Under the pieces are notes generated by a model that was given only the letters and a program-made list of their open reading frames with translations, was not told the origin of the DNA and ran no database searches. The position numbers and the translations under genes were made by a program. From Dermatemys mawii (Eukaryota; Chordata; Testudines; Dermatemydidae), in assembly GCA_007922305.1 (NCBI GenBank), contig ML677358.1:13661156-13725155 (forward strand): a stretch of DNA of 64,000 nucleotides, written 5' to 3'. Shown here piece by piece: positions 50,208-63,965 of the stretch (its first letter is position 1; each line of letters begins with the position of its first letter).

Positions 50208-50851
50208 ATTTAGTGGGTTCTAAGAATAGGTAAGTTTAATAAAATGACCATTCTTTGGCAAGCAAGCAGCCCAGTTAGTATATGTAGCCACTGAAGTCCC
50301 TGCAGGTGTGCTTGGCAGAATATTATGAACATTTTAATACGCAAATATGTCCTGATTAATGTGGCTTTGCAGTGCACATTTGCTGTCATTTTAGCAAAAG
50401 CATTTCATCTTAGTTAAGGAAATGAAATCTAAGTCTACTAAGAGTAAATCAATGATAGATGAACAAAGCAAAGGGAAGGTATTGCCTGGAAAAGCAACAT
50501 AATTTTTAAAGGACCTGAAATTAGAAGGTTATAACCTCTAGTTGTTTGCCAAGCTGTAGACCAAGAGTAATCAGATTTTTAGATGATTTGGTCTGTTTTT
50601 GTCTGTTCATGTGGTCAATTTTATTGTACTTATTTAAATCAGCCAGGAGAGTTGCACAAAGGATGAATTTGACCCATTTTCTTTACTGCCCACAAGCAAA
50701 TTAACATATTGAAACTGATTTTGTTTCGTTGTAAACTAGGCTAAACAAAAGAAAGCAAATAAAAATAATCATTAAAAAAAAAACAGCATGATTTTGAAGC
50801 CAGTCTCATTATTTTTGAACTTAGGGTTGGCAATACAGAATACATTTCAGC

Positions 50852-51620
50852 TAGGGTGCCAAGCGTCCGGTTTTTGACTGGAATGCCTGATCAAAAAGGG
50901 ACCCTGGTGTGCACCAACCAGGATGCTAAAAGTCTGATTGATGGTGCAGCAGGGCTAAGGCAGGCTCCCTACCCTGCCTGCCCTGGTTCCACATGGCTCC
51001 TGGAAACAGCAGGCATGTCCGGCTCCTAGGCACAGGGAGGTCTGTCTGCTGCTCTCACTCCAAGCACCAGCTCTGCAGCTCCCATTGGACAGGAACCGTG
51101 GCCAACGGGAGCTGCAAGGGTGGCACCAGTGGAGCGGGTGTGGACAGCATGCAGAGCCCCCTGACCTACCCCTCTGCCTTGGAGCCAGACATGCTGGCTG
51201 CTTCCAGGAGCTGCCTGAGGTAAGCGTCATCCAACTGGAGCCTGCACCTCTAACCCCCTCTCTCATCCCAAACCTCTGCCCCAACCCTGAGCCCCTCAAC
51301 ACCCAAACTCCCTCCCCGAGTCTGCCCCCCCCCCCCCCCAACTCCAACCCACTGCCCCAACCGAGTCCCCTCCTGGACTCCAAACCCCTCAGCCCCAGCC
51401 CGGAGCCCCTTCCTGCATCTCAAACCACACATTTCTGGCCCCACACCAGAGCTCACACCCTCAGCCACAGCCCATCTCAACCCCTTGCCCCAGCCTGGTG
51501 AAAGTGAGTGAGGGTGAGGGAGAGAGCGACGGAGGGAGGGGGGATGGAGTGAGCAGGGGTGAGGCCTTTGGGCACGGCAAGAGTGTTCGGTTTTGTGTGA
51601 CTAGAAAGTTGGCAACCCTA
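50852..51620. mobile_element. GC-rich non-autonomous hAT-like element
   Basis: The ends are 'tagggtgccaagcgtcc' and 'agttggcaaccctа' in degenerate inverted form. The 8-base flanks match at 6 of 8 ('atttcagc' and 'ctgtcagc'). The interior holds the palindromic 'agctcccattggac' and 'ggccaacgggagct' unit, a GT-AG like 'gaggtaagcg' and a C-rich stretch. A related interior recurs in SQSTM1 intron 1 at about 60270-60710. Open frames on both strands here are not genes. Confidence 0.6.
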
Positions 51621-54600
51621 CTGTCAGCAGCCAAAAGAGGTTCAAATCTAGAGGCTGTTATAAAGGTATCATACAAATTATGGATAGAAAAGATCTATTA
51701 AATCTAGAGATAGATTTAAGCAGCAACCTATATCCAGAGTTCAACTTCCTCAAACCTCAGAGACTTTTGGGTCCCTCCCTGGTTTTACTTTGGCCCGTCC
51801 CCCATTCCAGTGCAGGGCTGTTTCAGCCAGTTTATTTGCTGTTGTATAACTTTCCCAAGGTAAGTGACCTCACTTCCTGTTTATTTTGCATGTCACTGTG
51901 CTTGAGAGGCGGGTTCCACAGACTGGTTTACCATGTATAAAGGTTCTTGAATGATCTTTAGAAAAGCAAAAACAATGTTGTAAATATGACACTTAAAACT
52001 AGCCACATTTGAATTCTTTACTTGAAGGAGATGGCCCCAGTAACATTTCCTAAAGAACACACTTTGGTGTATATGTAAAAAAAATAAATCTATTTCTCGC
52101 TCTCTGGTTCTTAAGTTCTTGTTATTTGTATAACACTAAGTGTGCTAAGAGTGTGGTGTCCCCACTCATACACATTCTTTTGTATCTTCTATGTAGTGGG
52201 AAGAAAATGTCTCCCAGAAGGTTTGTGCTTAAAAAACATTTTATGATACTCCAGTTAAAATTGGTGTTGACTGATGAGATGTCCTATGTAAGACTCCTGA
52301 CATTTTGCAGCTAACTTTCGGGATAGCTTAACCTCAAAATATGAAAATAAGACTGGCTGCTGCTTTTTCTCCTCGCTGTGACCTTGAGAGAGAAAGAAAA
52401 TCCTTCTACATCCAGTCTCACATAGAGACTTTTCTGATTATGGCCATTCACCCGTAGGATCCAGAAAGCATGCAGAAGCAGGAGATCACTGCATGAGAGC
52501 TGACACTGATATGAGAAAAGCAGGAAGGAGAGCTCTGACAGAGCCCAATCTAACACAGCAATGAGTGAACGTTTCAGATCTAAGCTCCCTGCTATCCCAA
52601 CCTGAAATATTCTCTATGAAATTATTAATATTCTAGGATTAGGAGAAAGTTATGCCTCCTCCCGGGGAGCACAGCAATTATTTCTCATAGTCGCAGGACC
52701 TGAAGAACTCTGACTCGAGCCTGGACCCAGCAGGCTGCAAATCACCCCATACTGGCCTGCTCCTGTGCCAATGACGAAGCAAGATGTCTGTGTGTATATC
52801 TGCGGGAGGGGAATGTTCGATTAGATCACTGATCCCAAGCATTATTTAATCTCCAGTCTACACCTCCCTCCCCAGGCTTTGGGGAGAAAGGAAAGTGATC
52901 ATCACGGGACCCAGCTGAGTCACAGACATCTGACTTAGTTCCTTTAAGTAGTTCAAGAGGGTCCATCAGGGGGGTTCCAGAGGGCCGACAACAAATATTG
53001 GGAAATTTTATGTGTATATATTTCAAACTTAGGAAAACTCTAGAAGAAGCATTCTGACATAAGAAAGACAGAGTGACTCAGCCTAGGTAGACAGGGAACC
53101 TCCTTTAGTTTTGGCTTTATGCACAGCCCCTGCTGCAGCTGATCTCAACTCTACTTCCAAGCTAGCTGCAGTTCCTACATTTGAAGACCCCCCCTCCCAC
53201 ACACACACATTCAACTAATGTAGGTGGAAGCGGTACTCCAAACACTAGCTCAACACCACGACAGAATACATCATGTCATCATCCTTTTGTGCACATAACC
53301 CCTTTGGGGAAGGATTGAATTGATACAGGAGTCTCTTCTCATCTGAAAAAGTATTATTATTCCATAAGCATAAACATTTTGCTTAGTGTTTTACAAAGAA
53401 GAGATAGTACCTGAGCCAAGGAGTTTATAGTTTTGTACAGACAAAAACAACAGTTTGGAGGGACACAAACAGTATCTGGTAAATGAGCCTGTGGGTATAG
53501 GAATTGCCAAGTCACTTTAAAAAAGGCTTCCCAGTAGAAGGCAGTTTTGAAGAGGGATTCGAGGGAAGAGGAAGATTGTAGGAAAGCTGAAATGCTTTAT
53601 TTGAAATGTTGAGTTCCTTCTCTCCCTCACATAGCTTCAGAATTGTAGATTTTCATAGAATCAGACAGTGATCTTCTTTAAATGGGTAATCAGTAGTCCG
53701 AGCAGTCTTTTACAGAGGCTTCTAAACAAAACAAGTGTATCACAAAATTCTGTCCTATTAACCCCAGTCTTGTACACATACATACAGTACTTTACTCATC
53801 ATCTGATTGACTGTAACCTCTTTAAGACTTTTAAAAGCTCCCCCTGTCTCTTTTATTTTCTGTTAGAGTGAATGCTTGTTCCAAAATGAAAACTGCAGCA
53901 ATTTTCAGGGCAAGTGTCAACCTTATTTAATTACACTTCCTTCCTAGGTTTCCCCACTGAAAGCTCTCATGATAGAAATGCCAAAAATACTATCCACAAG
54001 CAAACATAAGAACTCATATGAACCCCAAAATCTCCAGCGCAACTTTGGCCATGTGTTACCCCAAAAGCTCAAGGAAAAAATATGCAAGCTGTGAAGCCAG
54101 AAATGTAAGACCAAGGTTAATCATAGAAGCACAGACATAAGATCTTTTCCATTTTTATCATAATTCAGTCCAGTCCCAATGTAGAACTGTTCCCTGCAAA
54201 ATACCTTCTATGTTAGTTCCCATACTTCAGAGATACAATCAGAAAGTGCACAAACCTTAACATTTTGTTATTTTCCTGCCTGTGAATTTTCCTGTCTCTG
54301 ATCCTAGAAGGATCACTACTTTGAAAGCTCTTTGGAAGTTGGTTAGTTAAATAACCATATGAAGTGGACAGGCAGAATGAGACAAAAGTTAGATAAAGCC
54401 CAGTTTAACTTCCAATGAGATTTAATCTCTCTCACATCCAGCAATTTTTCTAAAAAACTCTTTTGTTCTCCAAAAAGAGAATAGTCTAAATGGAGAGAGG
54501 ACCTTCTATTATAGAGAACATGAGGATTATTCACAGTAATAAATGAATGTGTCAAACTCAGTTTAGATTCTTAGACGTCGTCATCCGATAGCTGCAAAAT

Positions 54601-55622
54601 TCTCCACACATACACATCTATTCCTGTGGCAACAATAAAGTGCAGGGAAAGGGAGCTTTAGCTGGATCACTGATTCCATATGAGAAACTCTGCAGACTTT
54701 GAGGAAAAAAGACCGTGATAAGGGACACAGGTGAATTACAGACAGATAAGATAGGCAAATAACAGTACCCTATATGGGCCCCAGAGTACAAATTCCAAAT
54801 ACTTGCCTTTGTTGTTATTTTTCATCTAGGAAACTTCTGGAAGGAGCATGAGGTCATAAACAGAAAACCTAGCATGACTCAATACACACCAATCAGAATA
54901 AGGAAATTTCCTCTGGCTTTTGGCTACCTTTCATATTTGCTAACTGAATTAAAGTTCACACTAGCCAAATTTTAGATCTACTTCTGTTTTTAATTTGGTG
55001 CAGTTCTTGCTTTTTATGAATGTATAAATTAATCTGGAGCAACAGTATTTAACACATCTGTGAGAGGGATGGAGAAGTCCTTGCACCACAAAAGAACTCT
55101 ATAGGACAAACATTTGTGGAGTGTGAACAGGAATGGAATATGCCTCTTTCACTTGTCTAAATACTACCTATGTTTTTAATACCAAAAATTGTAAGTGTTT
55201 CTGTGTTTGAGGCCAGTTTAGTGCCCATAGAAAGTGAGTTGATGTTCTGACACCATTTCCGAGTGGGGCAAAGGTCCACCCTCACAAATAACCTAATTGG
55301 GCCCACTGTTGGTGTCAGCACAGAGACAAAGGATAGAAAGTACATATAGGCTGTGCTGTCTGCACATTCTAGAGGTGAGCCTGCCAGGACGTGACTGAGA
55401 TACACTGGCAAAGACAGTGTGTGTGGGGGGGAAATCTTTGTATTGCTGGTGGATATGCTGTTTCTGTTTTGTGGATAAACAGAAGACTTCGGTCTCCTGT
55501 AATATCAAGTCAATAACTTTCACCAGCATTTTTAAATAATCCCAAATTTAAATGAGATGGAAAAAAAGGGAGGGCTAATGGATTATGTCTCTATTTTGCC
55601 CACAACCCCTTTCATATTTGTG
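51621..55622. other. Intergenic sequence
   Basis: No gene was recognised. A short ancient relic near 53350-53440 ('agtgttttacaaaga') resembles a core SINE. Otherwise the sequence is unique and AT-rich. Confidence 0.45.
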
Positions 55623-55806
55623 GGGGAGAGGGACAGCTCAGTGGTTTGAGCATTAGCTTGCTAAACCCAGGCTTGTGAGTTCATTCCTTGAGGGGGCCAT
55701 ATAGGGATCTAGGGCAAAAAATCTGTCAGGGGACAGTACTTGGTCCTGCTAGTGTAGGCAGGGGGTTGGACTCAATGACCTTTCAAGGTCCTTCCAATTC
55801 TATGAG
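55623..55806 (+). mobile_element. tRNA-derived SINE with CR1 tail (Cry / tortoise Pol III type)
   Basis: The tRNA-like head has an A box ('agctcagtggtttgag', about 55636) and a B box ('gagttcattcc', about 55677-55687). The tail 'ggttggactcaatgacc' followed by 'aaggtccttccaattctat' is the CR1-like end shared with turtle SINEs mobilised by CR1. This is the best taxonomic marker in the window and points to a cryptodiran turtle. It is not a functional tRNA gene. Confidence 0.85.
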
Positions 55807-57736
55807 ATAGGCGTAGCTCCATATATTATGTTTAGGATCATTAACCCTCCCCCCACATACCTGTGTTTACAAACCTAGTCAAATGTTTCATTACAGACAT
55901 AGCACTATTTACCTGCTCATGTGTTTAAACAGTAACTCGTCACTTCAAGCTGTAAAACATTACTAAGCAAGTCAAGTAGTTCCTCCTAAGGCAAAAAGGA
56001 GCAATTCTGTCTACTATAAAAATACTTTAAATAAAATACATGTTATAATTATTTTAAAATTAACTTGTCTTCAAACATTTAATTGATTAACCAGGAAGGC
56101 TGAATATACTGCAGAGTCTAATATATGTCTGTTTTTCCTTAACATTTCTTCACCCTAAAAAAGAAATAAATCTCTCTCTTAACTTTAAAGAGCATGTAAT
56201 TAATGACAAGGTCACTCTAGATTTCCCATTAAGTTAGGTTAAGAAATATGTGTCACTAAAAATTGGGGCAGCAGGCCCTTAAGGCAAAATGAAATTAACA
56301 CCAACCAGGAACCTAATACTCATTGATCCATCTTTAATTATACTTGGAAGGTTCAGACAGCTTCTTCTGCCAGCTGGACTCTTATCTGACCTGATTAAGA
56401 ATCCCATCAACTGTATCTGATCTGCAAATATCACTGCCAACAAACTTGGAAAGCCCCTAAACATTCTTCTAGATGTCAGTAAGCAGTTATTTTTAGGTCC
56501 CAAAATTCAAGATCCAGGAGAGATTACTAAGCTACATCTCCTAAGAGGAGGGCAGGTATATGCTACCTATTGAATATGAGGCAGATCTTGATAATTAACA
56601 TGTTCACCTTCTGATTATCAAAGAGTATGGAGTTTGGAGTCCCATTCCACCAAGCACTCTACCCTACTTATCTTTGCTTGATAATATTATAGAAGCAATA
56701 CAACCAGTCAGGGCTAAAGGGTCTCAGATGCCATGTCTACCATAAAATGAAGTACAGCAACACTACTGTGTCTCAGTGCTGAAGGTCCTTGGATATCATA
56801 CTGTGGCATAGCAGAAGTTATGCAGTCATATCTCCATGCTAGAGGTTCTTGGATAACAGAAGCACCAATTTCATTTTCATTCCACAGTGATGTACGGTCT
56901 TGAATGATGCACAGATGTTGTATTTAACTAACAAAGTTTAAAACCGCTGACAAGCCTGATATATCAAAACCAGTTGGCAGCTGCTGGAGGGAGCTGAAGA
57001 TTTGTTAAATCACTTTCAGGTGAACTGAATCAGATTTCCATTACACTGAGAGCTGGAGACATTAAATATTAACTGTAGTCATTCATTCATTTTAATCTCC
57101 TATAAAGAGCGTTAGAGCTTTATATTTTGATTAAAAGAACCCAACACCCTCTCACTTGTCTCCTATACTTAGAACCATTCATTCTTTTGTTCTGGGAGTT
57201 AGATTTCCTCAGCACATCTATTGCCAAAAATGGACTAGTTGAAATTTGAAGGTGGCATGGAGTTAAAAAGCTCTGCTAAAGCAGAGTCAAGTAAAAAGAA
57301 ACTCCTGGTTTTGTTGAGAAGATGGAAAAAAGACTAGGGGCTAGAAAGAGTAAAAAAGGAAGAAAGATAAGAGAAAACCAGAAAGGAAAACACAAAAGAG
57401 GTATTCAAGGATAAAAAGGCACTGGAGGAAAAATAATCTGAATACCGTTGTAATGTACAGATTTCTGATTCTTGCAACTTGTCTCACTCAGTTATTTTTC
57501 ATGCAACTTCAGGGAGGGGCAAGAATCTGACACACTGCAGAATCTGTATTATATGACTTTTTGGGGTGAGCATAGTGGATTAAATAGCAAACACAAACTG
57601 TGGTTAATTATAACTGTGGTCCTTCTGGCCACCGGTAGCCTCTTGGTCTTGGGGGCCTGAACCTCACCCAAAACAACAGGTGGGCAGGCAGGCCTTCCTC
57701 CCCTGGCTCGCCTCTGACTGGAGCGGAGGGGAAAGT
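55807..57736. other. Intergenic sequence upstream of SQSTM1
   Basis: I see no gene or repeat here. AT-rich sequence gives way to GC-rich promoter DNA at about 57.65 kb. Confidence 0.45.
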
Positions 57737-57746
57737 GCTGAGTCAC
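57737..57746 (-). promoter_or_regulatory. Antioxidant response element (NRF2/MAF type)
   Basis: The minus strand reads GTGACTCAGC, a perfect match to the RTGACnnnGC core, with the TRE-like TGACTCA inside. It lies about 0.55 kb upstream of the SQSTM1 ATG. SQSTM1 is an established NRF2 target through an upstream element of this type, and p62 in turn sequesters KEAP1, making a positive loop. Conservation of the loop here is inferred. Confidence 0.7.
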
Positions 57747-57839
57747 GGTTACCAATGGCTTTGACAAGGCGAGTTCCCTGTGGGCTGTCGCCGCCCACGC
57801 GGGATGAGATATCACCACCTGCCAGTACCAAGAGCTAAC

Positions 57840-58294
57840 ACACTGTAGCCACCTTCCCCCACGGCTCTTTTCAGGCTCCAGACCCCTCCCCCGGACCTAC
57901 AACCCCGCCCGCAGTCTCTCCAGCCTCCGGACCCGTCCGATATAGACCCTCGTCTCCTCTGTCTTAAGACCCCACCCGCATCTAGCCTCCCCTCCCCTCA
58001 GGCTTCAGACCCATCCCCGGCCCCCTCAGATCCAAGCCCTCGTGCCGAGCCCGCCCGCGCCCGGGCGCTGAGAAAGTGCCCGAGTCGCCCTGGGACCCGC
58101 CCTGCCTTCCCCCTAGCGGGGCGCCGAGGAGTGGGGACTTTCCCAGCTCAGGCCCGGCCTCCCGCAACCGCGGTATAAAGCGGCGGGCCGGGCGGAGGCA
58201 GCTCACGAGTTCGAGCCGCGCTCTCGCCGCAGCTCCAGCAGCCCGCCGCCTGCCCGCCGCCAATTCGTGCTGCGCCACAGGCTGCAGCCCCGCC
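57840..58294 (+). promoter_or_regulatory. SQSTM1 promoter and 5' leader
   Basis: This is a CpG-rich promoter that also holds a TATA-like box, TATAAAG, at 58174-58180. Transcription would start near 58205, giving a leader of roughly 90 bases before the ATG at 58295. The sequence 'gccgccatggcc'-like context ('cgccatggcc') is a good Kozak match. The CpG-rich zone continues into intron 1 to about 58.8 kb. Confidence 0.7.
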
Positions 58295-58475
58295 ATGGCC
58301 GCGCTGACGGTGAAGGCCTACCTGCTGGGCAAGGAGGAGGTGGTCCGCGAGATCCGCCGCTTCGCCCTCGAGCCGCCCGCCCGCTACCCGGACGTGCGCG
58401 ACAAGGTCTGCGAGATCTTCCCGGGGCTGCTGCGGGCCGGCGCGGCCCCCGGCACCTTCCAGCTGCATTACAAGG
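58295..58475 (+). CDS. SQSTM1: SQSTM1 (p62) exon 1, PB1 domain first half
   Basis: Sequestosome-1 is the selective autophagy receptor that links ubiquitinated cargo to LC3 and also scaffolds KEAP1, atypical PKC and TRAF6 signalling. This exon encodes residues 1-60 ('MAALTVKAYLLGKEEVVREI' at the start) plus one base, ending at AAG G|GTGAG. The basic face of the PB1 domain is present (K7, R21, R22, as in human numbering), which binds acidic PB1 partners and lets p62 polymerise. The segment after the first helix is about eight residues shorter than in human and lacks the human acidic/alanine-rich insert. The exon sits in CpG-rich DNA. Later exons follow at 61053, 63040, 63441 and 63882. The UBA and LIR/KIR exons are outside the window. 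Confidence 0.96.
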
Positions 58476-59108
58476 GTGAGCGCCCCGCGACTGGCCGGGG
58501 GGGGCTCTCAGGAGAGGAGAGACGACGGGGAGTGTTGGGGGGGGCTCCGGTGAGGCGACAGGAGGATAAGGGGGGGGGGGTCGCTTGGGGCCGACGGGCT
58601 CCCGCTTGCTGCCCGGAGCCGGCTGGGCTCCCCCGACCGGTTGGGGCGCCAGCCCTGCGCAGGAGGCCTGTCTGCAGGGGTCACTGATGGGGGGGGGGGC
58701 GTTTACCCCCCCCCCTGCGGGGCGAGCCGTGACTCGACTCGGTGGCGCGGCTCCGGGTCTGTCCACTCTACCCGCCCGGCTCGGCGGCGGCGCAGCTGAT
58801 CGTAGGCCTGGGGCTCGCTCTGTCGGGCTCTGTTGTTCTCCCCGGGGATGTCGCCCACAAAGGAGCGTTTGTCAAGTTCTAAACTACCTCGAATGTCCCG
58901 AAGAGGCGGGAGGACACCAGCGTGTATCACTAAGACCTCGATAGCCTGTCGGATAGGATGTGCCCCAGAGGGGACTGGCTGCTCCTCTGAAGGAAAGACC
59001 CGGACACCAAATAGCTCTTGGGACGACACTTTGTGCCAGTTTTGCCTTAAGAGCGTAACTTCCTTATGCAAATTCCAGAAGCACTTTTTTTGTACTTCTA
59101 TAAATGCT

Positions 59109-59355
59109 TAAGGCTTGGTCTAAACAACAAAGTTATGTCGGTATAACTGCATTGCTCAGGGGTGTGGATTTTCCACCCCAAGGCACTTGATTATACTGAC
59201 CTAACACCCCACTCCTCCCCCAGGTGTGGACAGCCTTATGTCCACTATCGACATAGCTGCCTTTTCTCATGGAGGTGGCTTAACTATGCTGCTTCACTGA
59301 AGTACTGCAGTGTCATAGCTGCACTGTTGTAGCACTGTGGGTGAAGACAAGCTCT
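59109..59355. mobile_element. MITE of the 'tctacac' group in SQSTM1 intron 1
   Basis: The left end is 'taaggcttggtctaaac' and the right end is 'gtgaagacaagctctt'. The inside has 'atgtcggtataactg' and 'atcgacatagctgcc', typical of turtle elements with a 'gtcgacata' core. It is non-coding. Confidence 0.6.
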
Positions 59356-59970
59356 TGGATAGAAGGAAAGTACATAAAGCGAGACTTGTCTTAGCTCAAA
59401 TTACAGAAGGAAAAGCTCTTGCTGCTGTTCTGCCAACCCTTCATTAACATGAACTGAGGTTCACTTCACACAGTATCCATCTCATGCTTTTTTTAATCAA
59501 TGTCTTTAGTCTTTAGACTCACTCTTAATGCTTTGTGAACTTGTTAGACTTGCCCACTTCTATACATGAGATGTATCAAACTTCCTTTAAGTATTATTCA
59601 TACTGTGACTATTCTGATCAGAGCAACATATTTCAGTGCCATCTACTTAGTTCTTAAAAATCTCACACTCAGAAGCCTGTTTTAGTCAATGACATTTAAC
59701 TCCATTTATTGTGAAATGGTTTCCTTTGTAAGAGTTTTCTCAGTTCTCACCGCTGCCAGTTCTTAACACGAACACACAAAGCTCTGCAATTTAGCTTCTT
59801 CATGGTAGTTGCTGCTGTGGCAACATAGTACTGCAGACACAGTTAGAGTTATTTAAACATACCCTCCACCCTATAACTATTGCCGCAGTGCATGTGTCTT
59901 TAAAACTATTCCAGTGAGGTGGGTACATAAACAGAAGATACTTTCCTACTATTGAACTACTGTCATGTAG

Positions 59971-60110
59971 AGAGGCAAGGTGGGTGAGGTAATACATTTT
60001 ATTGGACCAATGTCTGTTGGTGACAGGAGCTTTTGAAAGCTTCTCTCTCTCACCAACAGAAGTTGGTCCTGATATCCTGGGACTGAATTGGCTACAACGC
60101 TGCATAGTCA
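59971..60110. mobile_element. Third fold-back SINE-like element, in SQSTM1 intron 1
   Basis: A headless plus arm ('agaggcaaggtgggtgagg' onward, 59971-60036) is joined tail to tail to a minus arm that keeps the head (60037-60110, ending 'ggctacaac'). The arms pair over about 35 bases around the centre 'agcttttgaaagctt' (60029-60042). The head-bearing arm lacks the roughly 35-base segment between the head and 'ggaccaac' that the other arm keeps. No convincing flanking duplication was seen. It is the same family as the single copy at 36572-36740. Confidence 0.7.
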
Positions 60111-60269
60111 AGTAGGTCAAACTTTGGGTCTAATAAGTACACTAAAAGTTGTTTTATTTGGCATTTTTTCAACTGGAAAGCTCTCTAAACCAGCATTTCT
60201 GATCTTCATTGAAAGTCTGATTTGTAATCCAGTTGGCTCCTTACCTCGCTCTGTGTCTCTGCTGCTCCT

Positions 60270-60710
60270 AGACGGAGGAATGGCCATGAGGGGCTTGGAG
60301 TGTGGGAGGGCGCACCCCCTCTGGGAGGGAGTTTGGGGCAAGGGATTGGGGCACAGGAGAGGCTTTGGGGTGCTGGATCCAAGCAGCGCTCGCCTCAGGC
60401 GGCTCCCCACAAGTGGCGACATGTTTCTGCTGCTCCTAGGTGGAGATGTAGCTAGGCAGCTCTGCGTGCTGCCCTTGCCCTGAGCTCTGGCTCCGCAGCA
60501 CCCATTAGCTGGGAACCATGGCCAATGAGAGCTGCGGAGGCAGCAGGCAGAGCCACCTGCTGTACCTCCACCTAGGAGCAGCCGGGACAGGTCGCTGCTT
60601 GTTGGGAGCCCCCCAAAGTGAGTGTGGCCTGGATCTCACACCCCAAAGTCCCTCCTGCAACCCAGTCCCCTGCGTCAAGCCCCCTCCTGCACCCAAACTC
60701 CCTCCCTCTT
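60270..60710. repeat. GC-rich repeat related to 50852-51620
   Basis: It shares the palindromic 'gcacccattagctgg' and 'ggccaatgagagctgcgg' unit with the element at 50.9-51.6 kb, along with the following C-rich 'cccaaactccctccc' run. Terminal repeats were not found, so this is probably a fragment. Open frames across it are accidental. Confidence 0.55.
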
Positions 60711-61036
60711 AGTTAACTAGAATTTTTGATTTAGCAGCACTCGCCCTACAACATGCCAAATAACAAAGCTTTTACTGTAATTGGTTTTACCGTTCTCTTT
60801 TTGCCTAATCTGGGTTCTGAGAGTAAAAAGGAAGTGCCATTTGAGGTGAGGGTAGATAATTACCACTTTTGGTCCCTCTCTTTAACAGACAGGTTCTAAC
60901 ATTCAAAGCTGTGAGGTGCTGCTTGATTGTTAGTCTCCATTCTTAGCAAAATATTTAAGATTAGAGTATAAATCACTGTATGTAAACAGACTTACTTGCA
61001 TCTCTTCCTGATTATGACTTCTATCCAGTTTATTAA

Positions 61037-63440
<2,404 letters not shown>

Positions 63441-63609
63441 TGGTTTCCCAGAGGTCGCTGGCTTCGTAAGATGAGACACGGGGTTCCACCCTTTGCATGG
63501 ATCCATGGTTGGGGGCACCCTGGCCCTGCCACTCCATGTGGAAACTCTGAGCAGGGCTCTGGGCAGGCACAAGCCAGTGCTGCACCCCAAAATCCAGACC
63601 CTGAGCAAG
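63441..63609 (+). CDS. SQSTM1: SQSTM1 exon 4, linker after ZZ
   Basis: The exon encodes residues 170-225 plus one base, beginning WFPRGRWLRKMRHG. The 'RWLRK-x-(K/R)HG' core matches the conserved start of the LIM-protein-binding linker and the basic stretch used as nuclear localisation signal 1 in human p62. The rest is glycine-, proline- and glutamine-rich and poorly conserved, as usual for this disordered part. The donor is 'caag|gtaagg', phase 1. Confidence 0.93.
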
Positions 63610-63881
63610 GTAAGGATGGAATGACTTGGTCAATGAAGTATTCAAGGTGAAATAACTGATCACTTTTGCATAATATGGAGTCTTTGGATTAAGTTTGTAC
63701 TTTTAAATATTTTTAAACTAGATTTGCTGGAACTTAAGGACAATTGAATGGGGGGGGGGTGTGATTGGATTGTGTGGTAGAATTACCAAAACCCCTGTTC
63801 AAACTTGGGGAAAGAATAGATTGTGCCTTGTACTCTTAATTCCTGTTAAGCTATTGCATATGTGTGTGTTTGTGTTTTAAG
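63610..63881 (+). other. SQSTM1 intron 4
   Basis: This GT-AG intron of 272 bp contains a G-run at about 63750-63759 and a TG-rich tract just before the acceptor. Confidence 0.85.
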
Positions 63882-63965
63882 CCGCTTTTAACAGCCAGCC
63901 GCAGGACCATGTCACCTTTTTAAAGAATGTCGGGGAGAGCGTTGCAGCCATGCTGAGTCCTCTTG
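63882..63965 (+). CDS. SQSTM1: SQSTM1 exon 5 (last in window)
   Basis: The exon encodes AAFNSQPQDHV followed by the strongly conserved 'TFLKNVGESVAAMLSPL' block, the same as the mammalian stretch just before the acidic region. The acceptor is 'tgttttaag|cc' and the donor 'cttg|gtaag'. The downstream exons with the LC3-interacting region, KEAP1-interacting region and UBA domain lie beyond the right edge, so the gene is partial here. Confidence 0.93.

Noticed and set aside
51085..51501. Open frame of 138 codons with proline-rich translation
   Set aside because: It is in the C-rich interior of a repeat with a related fragment in SQSTM1 intron 1.
55633..55690. Possible tRNA gene
   Set aside because: The A and B boxes belong to a SINE head. 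The cloverleaf is degraded and is followed by a CR1-like tail.
58203..58766. Minus-strand 187-codon open frame
   Set aside because: It is the shadow of SQSTM1 exon 1 and its GC-rich surroundings.
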